A DNA stretch of 22,818 nucleotides from an uncultured Collinsella sp. (lineage in GTDB: Bacteria; Actinomycetota; Coriobacteriia; Coriobacteriales; Coriobacteriaceae): contig CAUFXK010000029.1 in assembly GCA_959596495.1 (NCBI GenBank), positions 1 to 22,818 of the forward strand, read 5' to 3'. A program made the position numbers and the translations under genes. Below, piece by piece: positions 6,694 through 13,804 of this stretch; within the stretch, counting starts at the first letter, position 1; every line of letters begins with the position of its first letter. The notes below the pieces were generated by a model. That model was not told the origin of the DNA. It was given only the letters and a program-made list of their open reading frames with translations, and made no database searches.

Positions 6694-6725
6694 TTGCGAA
6701 CGGTCCGCGGCGCGAGTATTACAAT
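6694..6725 (+). promoter_or_regulatory. Putative pyrG promoter
   Basis: TTGCGA (6694-6699) is followed after 17 bp by TATTAC (6717-6722), which overlaps TACAAT (6720-6725). The element lies between the upstream terminator and pyrG. The leader would be about 50 nt and holds a weak CCCGTA/TACGGG stem; no known pyrimidine-responsive element was recognised. Confidence 0.45.
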
Positions 6726-6780
6726 GAAGACCCGTAAGATGTGTATGGACAACTTCTACGGGAAGCGCAGGTAACTCAAT

Positions 6781-8442
6781 ATGACCAAGCATGTGTTCGT
6801 AACCGGTGGCGTGGTTTCGTCCCTGGGCAAGGGTATCACCGCGGCCTCGCTGGGCCGTCTGCTCAAGTCGCGTGGCTACAAAGTAACGATGCAGAAGGCC
6901 GACCCGTATCTGAATGTTGACCCCGGTACCATGAGCCCGTTCCAGCATGGTGAGGTCTTCGTTACCGAGGATGGTTACGAGTCCGACCTGGACCTGGGTC
7001 ATTACGAGCGCTTTATTGATGAGAACCTGACCCGCGATTCCAACTTTACGACCGGTGCCATCTACAAAAGCCTCATCGCCCGCGAGCGTCGCGGCGACTT
7101 TTTGGGCGGTACTGTGCAAGTGATTCCTCACGTCACCAATGCCATTAAGGACAAGTTCCGCCGCATCGAGGAGCAGACCGGCTCCGATGTAGTCATCACC
7201 GAGCTGGGCGGCACGATCGGCGACATCGAGTCCCAACCGTTTGTCGAGGCCATTCGTCAGTACCGCAAGGAGGCCGGCCCCGAGAACGTCTGCTACATCC
7301 ACGTGTCGCTCGTTCCCTATATCGCCGCCGCCCACGAGGTCAAGACCAAGCCCACGCAGCATTCCGTCAAGGAGCTCCGCAGCTTTGGCATCCAGCCCGA
7401 TATTATCGTGTTGCGCTCCGACCACCATATCGATGACGCTATCCGCGGGAAGATCGCAAGCTTCTGCGACGTCGACACCGATTGCGTCTTTACCAACGAG
7501 GACTGCGCGAGCATTTACGATGTTCCGCAGCTGCTTGCCGAGCAGGACTTTGACCTGCGCATTTGCGAGCGCCTGGGTCTGGACCCGCGTGAGCGCGACA
7601 TGAGCGAGTGGAACGAGTTCCTGCGCAAACAGAATCACGCCAACCATCACGCCGACAAGGTGAAGATTGCCGTCGTTGGCAAGTACACGCAGCTGCCCGA
7701 TGCGTACCTGTCGGTTATCGAGGCCCTGCACCATGCGGGCGTCTTCTACGATCGCCATGTGGACGTCCAGCTGGTCGACGGCGAGAGCCTCGACGGGCAG
7801 AATGTCTCCGAAGTTCTGGGCGACGCTTCGGGCATCCTGGTCCCCGGCGGCTTTGGCAAGCGCGCCCTGGAGGGCAAGATCCTCGCGGCCGAGTTTGCCC
7901 GCGAGCACAAGATTCCGTATCTGGGCATTTGCCTGGGTATGCAGGTGGCCGTGTGCGAGTTCGCCCGCAACGTCGTCGGCCTTGCCGGCGCCAGCTCCTC
8001 CGAGTTCGACCCGGACGGTCCGTTTAGCGTCATCGATCTGATGAGCTCGCAGGAGGATGTGACCGAGAAGGGCGGCACCATGCGTCTGGGCGCCTATCCG
8101 TGCAAGCTCGCCGCCGATACCCTCGCTCGCGAGGCATATGGCGAGGATCTCGTCTACGAGCGTCACCGTCACCGCTTTGAGTTTAACAACGCCTTCCGCG
8201 ACCAGCTCGAGGACGCCGGCTTGGTTATCTCTGGCCTCTCACCCGACGAGCGCCTGGTCGAGATGGTCGAGCTGCCGCGCGACGTGCATCCGTGGTATGT
8301 GGCAACCCAGGCTCACCCCGAGTTCAAGAGCCGTCCGACCAACCCGCAGCCGCTGTTCCGAGAGTTCGTGCGTGCCTCGATCGGTCAGCACGAGGGTGTC
8401 GATCGCCTACAGGTGACGCCCATGAACCTCGCTACGGACTAA
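6781..8442 (+). CDS. pyrG: CTP synthase
   Basis: Makes CTP from UTP, ATP and glutamine, the last step of pyrimidine nucleotide synthesis. The 553-residue product has the usual two domains. The N-terminal synthetase (about 1-270) begins KHVFVTGGVVSSLGKGI and contains the conserved DPYLNVDPGTMSPFQHGEVFV and ELGGTIGDIES. The C-terminal class I glutamine amidotransferase (about 295-540) has PGGFG (355-359), the nucleophile elbow LGICLGMQ (Cys384) and the His512/Glu514 pair in AHPEF. All catalytic residues are present. The stop codon is 2 bp before the xerD start, so the two genes are probably cotranscribed. The start at 6781 matches the family N-terminus; the upstream ribosome binding site (AGCGCAGGTAA) is only moderate. 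Confidence 0.98.
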   Translation: MTKHVFVTGGVVSSLGKGITAASLGRLLKSRGYKVTMQKADPYLNVDPGTMSPFQHGEVFVTEDGYESDLDLGHYERFIDENLTRDSNFTTGAIYKSLIARERRGDFLGGTVQVIPHVTNAIKDKFRRIEEQTGSDVVITELGGTIGDIESQPFVEAIRQYRKEAGPENVCYIHVSLVPYIAAAHEVKTKPTQHSVKELRSFGIQPDIIVLRSDHHIDDAIRGKIASFCDVDTDCVFTNEDCASIYDVPQLLAEQDFDLRICERLGLDPRERDMSEWNEFLRKQNHANHHADKVKIAVVGKYTQLPDAYLSVIEALHHAGVFYDRHVDVQLVDGESLDGQNVSEVLGDASGILVPGGFGKRALEGKILAAEFAREHKIPYLGICLGMQVAVCEFARNVVGLAGASSSEFDPDGPFSVIDLMSSQEDVTEKGGTMRLGAYPCKLAADTLAREAYGEDLVYERHRHRFEFNNAFRDQLEDAGLVISGLSPDERLVEMVELPRDVHPWYVATQAHPEFKSRPTNPQPLFREFVRASIGQHEGVDRLQVTPMNLATD

Positions 8443-8444
8443 GG

Positions 8445-9386
8445 GTGCCGGCGAACAAAGAACATACCGAAGCTACTCCCTCGTCGCTCGCCGTGGCGGC
8501 GGGGGAGTATCTCGATTACCTCGCGGTCGAGCGGGGTTTGGCGCGCAACACGATTGCGGCCTATCGTCGTGACCTGACGACGTACTGCGCCTATCTGGAG
8601 CGAGCGGGCATCATGTCTTTTGATGAGGTGACTCGTCAGGTCGTGGAGGGCTTTGTCGCCGACCGTCGCGATGGGGGCTATTCCGATGCCTCGGTGGAGC
8701 GTGCGCTTGCGGCCGTGAAGGGCCTGCATGCCTTTTTGGTGCGCGATGGGATTGTGGCCCAAAATCCAACGGCGGCGTTGCGCCTGCCTAAAAAGGCTGA
8801 GCGTTTGCCGGAGTATCTATCGGTGGAGGATGTCTCGGCGCTGCTCGATCAAGACTTCCCCGAGGGCGAGATGGGCTTGCGCGACCATGCCATCTTGGAA
8901 GTGCTCTACGGATGCGGTTTGCGTGTGAGCGAGTTGGTGGGGCTCGATGTGGGCGATATCCATATCGACGATGGCTTTGTACTCGTTCGCGGTAAGGGCT
9001 CAAAGGAACGCCTGTCCCCGTTGGTGGGAAGCGCGGCGCGAGCTCTGACGCGCTATATAACTAAGGGACGTTCTCGCTTGGCGGCCCATGCCCGCGGAAC
9101 CGAGACCTCGGCGGTCTTTTTAAATAAGAACGGCCGCCGTCTGTCGCGCCAGGGCATCCATGCCATCTGCGAGCGCTATGGGCGCCAGGTGGGGCTGGTG
9201 GGACTCCATCCCCATACGCTGCGTCACTCCTTTGCCACCCATATGCTTGCGGGCGGTGCAGACCTCCGTGTGCTACAGGAGATCTTGGGACATGCCGATA
9301 TATCGACCACGCAGGTCTACACGCATGTCGATCGTACGCAACTGACCGAGGTCTATCTGGCGGCGCACCCGCTGGCACATCGTTAA
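8445..9386 (+). CDS. xerD: Site-specific tyrosine recombinase XerD
   Basis: Tyrosine recombinase of the XerC/XerD type that resolves chromosome dimers at dif near the septum, together with a partner. The product is 313 residues from the GTG at 8445. It has an N-terminal SAM-like core-binding domain (about 15-105: EYLDYLAVERGLARNTIAAYRRDL) and a catalytic domain with Arg160 (CGLRVSEL), Lys184 (RGKGSKER), His257 and Arg260 (HPHTLRHSFATH), His283 (LGHADISTTQ) and nucleophile Tyr292 (VYTHVD). All six residues are present. The GTG is preferred because it directly follows the pyrG stop and the in-frame extension upstream lies wholly inside pyrG; a later GTG is possible. XerC is a less likely alternative name, and no dif-like site was identified here. 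Confidence 0.93.
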   Translation: MPANKEHTEATPSSLAVAAGEYLDYLAVERGLARNTIAAYRRDLTTYCAYLERAGIMSFDEVTRQVVEGFVADRRDGGYSDASVERALAAVKGLHAFLVRDGIVAQNPTAALRLPKKAERLPEYLSVEDVSALLDQDFPEGEMGLRDHAILEVLYGCGLRVSELVGLDVGDIHIDDGFVLVRGKGSKERLSPLVGSAARALTRYITKGRSRLAAHARGTETSAVFLNKNGRRLSRQGIHAICERYGRQVGLVGLHPHTLRHSFATHMLAGGADLRVLQEILGHADISTTQVYTHVDRTQLTEVYLAAHPLAHR

Positions 9387-9419
9387 CACATCGCTGGCCT
9401 GCATATCTATAGGTATTTG

Positions 9420-9491
9420 GGGACGGGCCCCAGATTGCCGCGGCGTGCTTTTGCGCGCGCATGGGCAATCTGGGGCCCGTCCCATTTTTTT
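9420..9491 (+). terminator. Long palindromic terminator after xerD
   Basis: A perfect 20-bp inverted repeat (9420-9439 with 9464-9483; arms GGGACGGGCCCC... and ...GGGGCCCGTCCC) encloses a 24-nt loop. The loop holds its own 6-bp stem GCGTGC/GCGCGC (9443-9448/9453-9458, one G-U) around TTTT. Seven T residues follow (9485-9491). It should end transcription from pyrG-xerD. Its length and sequence style also suggest a dispersed repeat that has been co-opted as a terminator. Confidence 0.85.
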
Positions 9492-9752
9492 GCCACTTGT
9501 CGTCGCGGTGGTGGGCCGCATGTGCCTTGGGTGGGGGAGTTTGGGGGCGATGTGAACGGCATGTAAAGGGACGCAAAAATCGCCTCAAGGTCAACTTGAA
9601 GGTTGAGGTTGAAAGGCGGGATGCCACAGGTGGCATCCCGCCGTTGCTGTAAACACAACATATTGTGTTTTCGAACATATGATTGGGGGTGTTTTGCAAT
9701 ATATGGTGGGTGGAGTGGTGGGGCGGGGTGGGGGAAGAGGTGGGGAAAGGTG
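9492..9752. other. Gene-free control stretch between xerD and mraZ
   Basis: No gene is seen. In order it holds a G-rich patch with TGGGG at 9532 and 9542; an imperfect dyad CCTCAAG-N5-CTTGAAG (9583-9601); a hairpin at 9615-9642; a hairpin at 9651-9670; a LexA-like sequence at 9672-9685; and the phased TGGGG track that leads into the mraZ promoter. An ORF at 9603-10004 runs through all of these and into mraZ in another frame and is not credible. Confidence 0.7.
9615..9642. repeat. Perfect hairpin GGCGGGATGCC/GGCATCCCGCC
   Basis: An 11-bp perfect stem (9615-9625 with 9632-9642) has loop ACAGGT; the inner bases could extend it. No T-tract lies on either side, so a terminator is unlikely. A second perfect stem, AAACACAA/TTGTGTTT (9651-9658/9663-9670, loop CATA), follows 8 bp later. 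They may be protein-binding or repeat-derived palindromes; function unknown. Confidence 0.6.
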
Positions 9753-9765
9753 TTGAAAAATGGGG
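9707..9765 (+). promoter_or_regulatory. Putative MraZ operator: phased TGGGN boxes
   Basis: TGGGT at 9707 and TGGGG at 9719, 9729, 9741 and 9761 are spaced 12, 10, 12 and 20 bp apart, with a degenerate TGTTG at 9751 filling the gap. MraZ proteins are known to bind direct repeats of TGGGN about 10 bp apart upstream of mraZ. The last box lies inside the promoter spacer, where binding would repress. The fit with the known operator type and place is good; binding was not shown. Confidence 0.75.
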
Positions 9766-9781
9766 CGGTTCCCCATATTAT
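9753..9781 (+). promoter_or_regulatory. mraZ (dcw cluster) promoter
   Basis: TTGAAA (9753-9758) and TATTAT (9776-9781) are separated by exactly 17 bp, giving a good sigma70-type promoter about 69 bp before mraZ. The spacer contains the palindrome TGGGG-CGGTT-CCCCA (9761-9775), which includes the last TGGGG box. Transcription would start near 9788. This is the only strong promoter seen for the dcw genes, though weaker internal ones are possible. Confidence 0.75.
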
Positions 9782-9796
9782 TAATGACGTCGACAG

Positions 9797-9813
9797 GCGG
9801 GGTGGTTCCCCGC
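9797..9813 (+). promoter_or_regulatory. Small hairpin in the mraZ 5' leader
   Basis: GCGGGG (9797-9802) pairs with CCCCGC (9808-9813) around TGGTT. Its core GGGGTGGTTCCCC (9799-9811) is nearly identical to GGGGCGGTTCCCC (9762-9774) in the promoter spacer, 37 bp upstream. It begins about 9 nt after the predicted transcription start. Confidence 0.5.
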
Positions 9814-9849
9814 GTACGTGCCATCTGAGTAACCGAGGGGAGGGCGCAC

Positions 9850-10284
9850 ATGGGAATGACTGGTGCATACGAGCGCAATCTCGATGCAAAAGGTCGTCTG
9901 TCCCTGCCTGCACCCCTTCGCGAGGAGCTTGGAGAGCACGTTCGCGTGTTCAAAGCCCTGGATGTCGATGCTCTGTACGTGTTCTCTGCCGAGGCCTTCG
10001 ATAAGTGGGTCGAAGGACTCTTCGCGGGTCGTGAGGGCCACGAGGGTTTTAACCCGCGTGACATCAACGACCAGAAGCTCATGAGGGCGATCAACAAGCG
10101 CACCACGTCGATGGACGTGGACAGCGCCGGTCGTATCGGCCTTTCCGAGTCTCTCCGCAAGCAGGCGAACCTCGACCGCGAGGTCACGGTTGTGGGCAAC
10201 TACGACCACCTTGAGGTTTGGGATCGCGCCGCGGCCGATGAGGACGATGACGATGAGGCCCTGCTGGACCTCTTCTTCTCGTAA
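9850..10284 (+). CDS. mraZ: Transcriptional regulator MraZ
   Basis: First gene of the dcw cluster. MraZ is a ring-forming, AbrB/SpoVT-fold DNA-binding protein known in other bacteria to repress its own operon. The 144-residue product has two tandem half-domains, each with the DxxGR signature: ERNLDAKGRLSLP (8-20, DAKGR at 12-16) and MDVDSAGRIGL (88-98, DSAGR at 91-95). It ends in an acidic tail, ADEDDDDEALLDLFFS (129-144). A GAGGGGAGGG ribosome binding site ends about 7 nt before the ATG at 9850; an in-frame ATG at 9856 is a lesser choice. The phased TGGGG boxes and promoter just upstream fit autoregulation. rsmH follows after 20 bp. Confidence 0.96.
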   Translation: MGMTGAYERNLDAKGRLSLPAPLREELGEHVRVFKALDVDALYVFSAEAFDKWVEGLFAGREGHEGFNPRDINDQKLMRAINKRTTSMDVDSAGRIGLSESLRKQANLDREVTVVGNYDHLEVWDRAAADEDDDDEALLDLFFS

Positions 10285-10304
10285 GGGCAAGGCACGGGTA
10301 ACGG

Positions 10305-11270
10305 ATGGAGCGTGGGATCTTGACACAAGAATATCGGCATGAACCTGTCATGCTCGGCGAAGTGCTTGAGTCGCTGCGGCTAAAGAGCGGCTCCGTTGTC
10401 TGCGATTGCACCCTTGGCGGTGCCGGCCATTCGGTAAAGATGGCCGCGCAGGTGGGGGAGACGGGTCTTTTGCTCGGCGTCGATCAGGACGACATGGCCC
10501 TCGAGGCCGCTGGCGCCCGTCTGGACCGCGAGGTTCCCGGCGTTCCGCACCAGCTGCTGAAGGGCAACTTCGGCGACTTGGACGAGCTGCTTTGCTCGGC
10601 CGAGGTGCCCGGGGTCGATGGCTTCCTGTTCGATTTGGGCGTTTCGTCACCGCAACTCGATATCCCTGGAAGGGGCTTTTCGTATAACGAGGACGCCCCA
10701 TTGGACATGCGGATGGATCCGGGTAATAACACCTTAAACGCAGCTGAGGTCATCAACACCTATAACGAACACGACCTCGCCCGGATTCTACGCGTCTACG
10801 GCGAAGAGAAGTTCGCCTCGCAGATCGCGCGCGAGATCGTGCGCCGCCGCGAGCAAGAACCGATCGAAACCACCGGCCAATTTGTCGAGATCATCAAGGC
10901 GGGTATCCCGGCTGCCGCTCGTCGGCATGGCGGACACCCGGCCAAGAAAAGTTTCCAGGCCATTCGCATCGAGGTCAATCACGAGCTCGATGTGCTCGAA
11001 CGAGGGCTTGATGCCGCCACCAGGTGGCTCAACCCGGGCGGACGTATCTGCGTCATCTCGTATCACTCGCTCGAGGACCGTATCGTAAAGAACCACTTTA
11101 AGGAGATGAGCCAGGGGTGCACGTGTCCGCCGGAGATTCCGGTGTGCGTGTGCGGCAACGTGCCGATACTCAAGGTCATCACCCGCAAACCCTTGGTTGC
11201 CCAGCCTGATGAGGTTGAGCGCAACCCTCGGGCGAGATCAGCCAAAATCCGCGTGGCGCAGCGTCTGTAG
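10305..11270 (+). CDS. rsmH: 16S rRNA (cytosine(1402)-N(4))-methyltransferase
   Basis: Methylates N4 of cytidine 1402 in the 16S rRNA decoding site using S-adenosylmethionine (older name mraW). The 321-residue product shows the family start YRHEPVMLGEVLE (10-22), the SAM-binding CTLGGAGHS (35-43) and LGVDQD (57-62), FLFDLGVSSPQLD, PLDMRMDP, and the C-terminal NPRARSAKIRVAQRL. Length is normal. The start is uncertain. The ATG at 10305 has a weak ribosome binding site, whereas the in-frame TTG at 10320 has GGAG 9 nt upstream and would begin nearer the conserved YRHEPV. The gene is in its standard dcw place between mraZ and ftsL. Confidence 0.96.
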   Translation: MERGILTQEYRHEPVMLGEVLESLRLKSGSVVCDCTLGGAGHSVKMAAQVGETGLLLGVDQDDMALEAAGARLDREVPGVPHQLLKGNFGDLDELLCSAEVPGVDGFLFDLGVSSPQLDIPGRGFSYNEDAPLDMRMDPGNNTLNAAEVINTYNEHDLARILRVYGEEKFASQIAREIVRRREQEPIETTGQFVEIIKAGIPAAARRHGGHPAKKSFQAIRIEVNHELDVLERGLDAATRWLNPGGRICVISYHSLEDRIVKNHFKEMSQGCTCPPEIPVCVCGNVPILKVITRKPLVAQPDEVERNPRARSAKIRVAQRL

Positions 11271-11360
11271 GCACGACCGCGCGATATTGGACCTCCCGCT
11301 CGCACCATAAACGAAGCTTAAACACACTACCAACGTACTCGGGATGGGAGGCGGCATATC

Positions 11361-11831
11361 ATGGGCTACAACACTTCAAGCGCAGCACTCGCCTATGATA
11401 TGAACGCCATGCCCGCCTATCGTGAGACGCCGCAGGCCCCCGTTGCTCCCCGTGAGCAGCGCACGCCGCGCTTTGATGTCTACACGGGCGCGGGCCGTCA
11501 GGCAAACCAGGCGGTAAGCCCGGTTTTCATGAGCGTTCTTAAAACGTTTTGCATCATTGCGGCCATCTTCATGACGATCGGCGTCGCCCGCGTGGCGCTC
11601 GCCGGCGTTACGGCCCAGGTGCTCAACAGCAACGCCGAGCTTACCAACACGCTCGAAAAGGCGACCGATGAGAGCTCCGACCTGGAGGTCATGCATTCGG
11701 TCTATGGCGCCGACACGCGTATTCGCGACCTTGCGGGCGCTTATGGCATGGTGGAGCCCAGCGAGAGCGTTACACTTGACTTTTCGCAGGATGCAGCCGC
11801 GGGCGCCAACGCGACCGCGACCGCTCAGTAG
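11361..11831 (+). CDS. FtsL-like septum formation protein
   Basis: A small bitopic protein in the usual ftsL position between rsmH and ftsI. FtsL forms a complex with FtsQ and FtsB and activates the FtsW-FtsI synthase. The 156-residue product has a cytoplasmic N-terminal region of about 55 residues rich in Pro, Ala and Arg, one membrane segment (about 57-80, VFMSVLKTFCIIAAIFMTIGVARVAL), then a coiled-coil-like stretch (85-105, LNSNAELTNTLEKA). The closing RDLAGAYGMVEPSES (122-136) matches the common FtsL/DivIC ending (A...GMV.P). An Ala-rich tail follows. The start at 11361 has GGGAGG (11346-11351) 9 nt upstream. FtsL sequences are poorly conserved, so the name rests on topology, the GMVEP motif and context. 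A 90-bp gap precedes it, with no clear promoter. Confidence 0.85.
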   Translation: MGYNTSSAALAYDMNAMPAYRETPQAPVAPREQRTPRFDVYTGAGRQANQAVSPVFMSVLKTFCIIAAIFMTIGVARVALAGVTAQVLNSNAELTNTLEKATDESSDLEVMHSVYGADTRIRDLAGAYGMVEPSESVTLDFSQDAAAGANATATAQ

Positions 11832-11848
11832 CAAGACGGTAGCTGAGT

Positions 11849-13714
11849 ATGACAAATGACTATCGCCGCGGTTCCGATGGGGGCCGCGGTTCTGGACGTC
11901 CCTCGTCGCGGGGACGTTCTGGTTATCAAGGAACGGGTCGGCAATCTTACAACGCCGGGCAGTCCCGTGGCAACGACCCGGCGTCGCGACTTCGCGGCTC
12001 GGGCGGCCCTCAAGTGCATAACACCAGGTCGCGCAAGAGTTCGTCGACCGAATGGCTCACAGGCACGCCTCTGCCTCGCCGCAAAGCCGTCATGGGCTTC
12101 ATTGGGCTTGGCTTGGGCTTGGGCGTCTTTCGCCTTGCCGACTATCAAATTGTCGAAGCCGATAAACTGCGCGAGCGTGCCGATGCGCGCCGCCTGCTTG
12201 CGCAGACCCTCTATGCCAAACGTGGCACCATCTACGACCGCAACGGTAACGTGCTGGCGTCGTCGGTCGAATGTCGCAACATCGCCGTGAACCCTCAGCT
12301 TGTCGAGGATGTTGACAAGACGGTGTCGGCGCTGGTCAAGGCAACTGGAATCGATAAAAAGACCTGCCGCAAGCTCGTTGAGTCCGATGGAACCTGGGTG
12401 TATATCAAGCGCCAGGTGGACGAAGACGATGCTGCGGCGCTGGAGAAGAAGAACCTGTCCGGCGTGCTTTTTGAGCAGGCCATGAAGCGCGTATATCCAT
12501 ACGGCAATCTGGCATCGCAGGTGCTGGGTGTAGTGAATGTAGACAACGACGGCTTGACAGGTCTCGAAAAGCAATACAACAAGCTTCTGACCGGCACGAA
12601 CGGTTCTCTCGTACGCGAGCGCGCGAGGGACGGCAGCTATATCGCGGGCGGTGCCTATAAAAAGGTGGCTGCGGTCGACGGCGTTGATATCGTGACGACG
12701 CTCGACGTCAATATCCAGCGTGCGGCCGAGGATGCCCTGGCAGAGGCTGTCGAGAAGACAAAGGCCAAGAACGGCTCGGCGCTGGTCACCGATCCTACGA
12801 CAGGCGAGATCTTGGCAGCCTGCTCGTATCCGACCTACGACCAGACCAATTTGGAAAACGCCAAGACCGAGGATATGAACCTGCGCCTGGTCACCGACGC
12901 CTACGAGCCCGGCTCGGTCTTTAAGACGCTCGTGGCGGGCGCCGGCTTCGACTTGGGTGTCGTGCGGTCGAGTACGTCGTTTGAGGTGCCGGCGAGCATC
13001 AAGGTGGGCGACGATACCGTCACCGATGCCGACAAGCGCGACTATGCCATGACCATGGATGTGCGCGAGATGATGCGCCGTTCGTCCAACGTAGGCTTTG
13101 TCCTGGTGGGGCGCAAGATCGGTGCCGACGACTTTGCCGCCTATGTGGACAAGTGGGGCATCGGTCACAGCTCTGGTGTCGATTTTCCGGGCGAGAGCCT
13201 GGGCATCGTCAAGGAGCGTGACCAGTATGACGGCGCCACGCTGGGCTCGATGAGCTTTGGACAGGCGCTGTCTGTCTCGCCGATTGAGATCGCACGTGCC
13301 GTGGGCGGCATCGCCAACGGCGGCGTGATGATGACCCCGCACTTCTATAAGTCCAGCAAAGGTGACGAGAAGGACTGGGGCGAAGGCGAGCGCGCGATTT
13401 CGGAGGATGCCGCATCCCAGGTGACATCGTGCATGCAGACGGTCGTGTCGGAGGGAACGGGCGTTGGCGGCGCGGTTGACGGCTATGACGTGGCGGGTAA
13501 GACCGGTACGGCCGAACGTGCCGACGAGAACGGCGGCTACCTCAAGGAGAACTACATGTCGTCCTTTATGGGCTTTGCACCGGCACAATCGCCCAAGGTG
13601 CTGTGCTATATCACGCTCGACGGAACGCCGAGCGGCTCAGATGCCGCTGCGGTTCCGTTCCAGTTCATTATGGCCAACGCGCTCGACGTGCTGGGTATCC
13701 CGCACACGAAGTAG
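11849..13714 (+). CDS. ftsI: Septal peptidoglycan transpeptidase FtsI (class B penicillin-binding protein)
   Basis: Cross-links septal peptidoglycan as partner of FtsW. The 621-residue product has an Arg/Gly/Ser-rich cytoplasmic N-terminus of about 78 residues, one membrane segment (about 80-97), the class B dimerisation domain (starting near RGTIYDRNGNVLA, 125-138) and a transpeptidase domain with catalytic SxxK (Ser356-Lys359, EPGSVFKTL), SSN (412-414) and KTG (551-553, AGKTGTAE). No PASTA domains are present after the transpeptidase domain; the protein stops at residue 621. The start is placed at 11849, 17 bp after the ftsL-like stop; the ribosome binding site is weak, so some doubt remains on the exact start. 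The next gene, murF, lies 127 bp downstream, where murE is more usual. Confidence 0.95.
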   Translation: MTNDYRRGSDGGRGSGRPSSRGRSGYQGTGRQSYNAGQSRGNDPASRLRGSGGPQVHNTRSRKSSSTEWLTGTPLPRRKAVMGFIGLGLGLGVFRLADYQIVEADKLRERADARRLLAQTLYAKRGTIYDRNGNVLASSVECRNIAVNPQLVEDVDKTVSALVKATGIDKKTCRKLVESDGTWVYIKRQVDEDDAAALEKKNLSGVLFEQAMKRVYPYGNLASQVLGVVNVDNDGLTGLEKQYNKLLTGTNGSLVRERARDGSYIAGGAYKKVAAVDGVDIVTTLDVNIQRAAEDALAEAVEKTKAKNGSALVTDPTTGEILAACSYPTYDQTNLENAKTEDMNLRLVTDAYEPGSVFKTLVAGAGFDLGVVRSSTSFEVPASIKVGDDTVTDADKRDYAMTMDVREMMRRSSNVGFVLVGRKIGADDFAAYVDKWGIGHSSGVDFPGESLGIVKERDQYDGATLGSMSFGQALSVSPIEIARAVGGIANGGVMMTPHFYKSSKGDEKDWGEGERAISEDAASQVTSCMQTVVSEGTGVGGAVDGYDVAGKTGTAERADENGGYLKENYMSSFMGFAPAQSPKVLCYITLDGTPSGSDAAAVPFQFIMANALDVLGIPHTK

Positions 13715-13798
13715 GGGGTTACAATCTTTGGGGCGTGGTTTGTTGTCCCATATGAGGGGTGTTCACATGCCCTGCACCACGCATACGCGGCGCTGGGA

Positions 13799-13804
13799 TA
13801 CAAT
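13799..13804 (+). promoter_or_regulatory. -10-like box before murF
   Basis: TACAAT, in CTGGGATACAATACGCC, lies in the 127-bp gap between ftsI and murF, 37 bp before the murF start. No good -35 is visible at 16-18 bp. The same hexamer occurs before pyrG and the winged-helix gene. A secondary promoter for murF onward is possible but not firm. Confidence 0.3.

Noticed and set aside
6731..6766. Pyrimidine-sensing attenuator in the pyrG leader
   Set aside because: Only a 6-bp CCCGTA/TACGGG stem is present, with no T-tract and no known C-rich initiation signal.
6514..8172. 552-codon open frame on the minus strand opposite pyrG
   Set aside because: It is antisense to a fully convincing pyrG, has no family motifs or ribosome binding site, and its composition is what GC-rich coding DNA gives on the opposite strand.
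9603..10004. 133-codon frame across the mraZ control region
   Set aside because: Runs through hairpins, the operator and the promoter and then out of frame into mraZ; the peptide is low complexity.
11825..13588. 587-codon minus-strand open frame opposite ftsI
   Set aside because: Shadow of ftsI caused by its codon bias; the peptide is rich in His, Arg and Leu with no recognisable domain.
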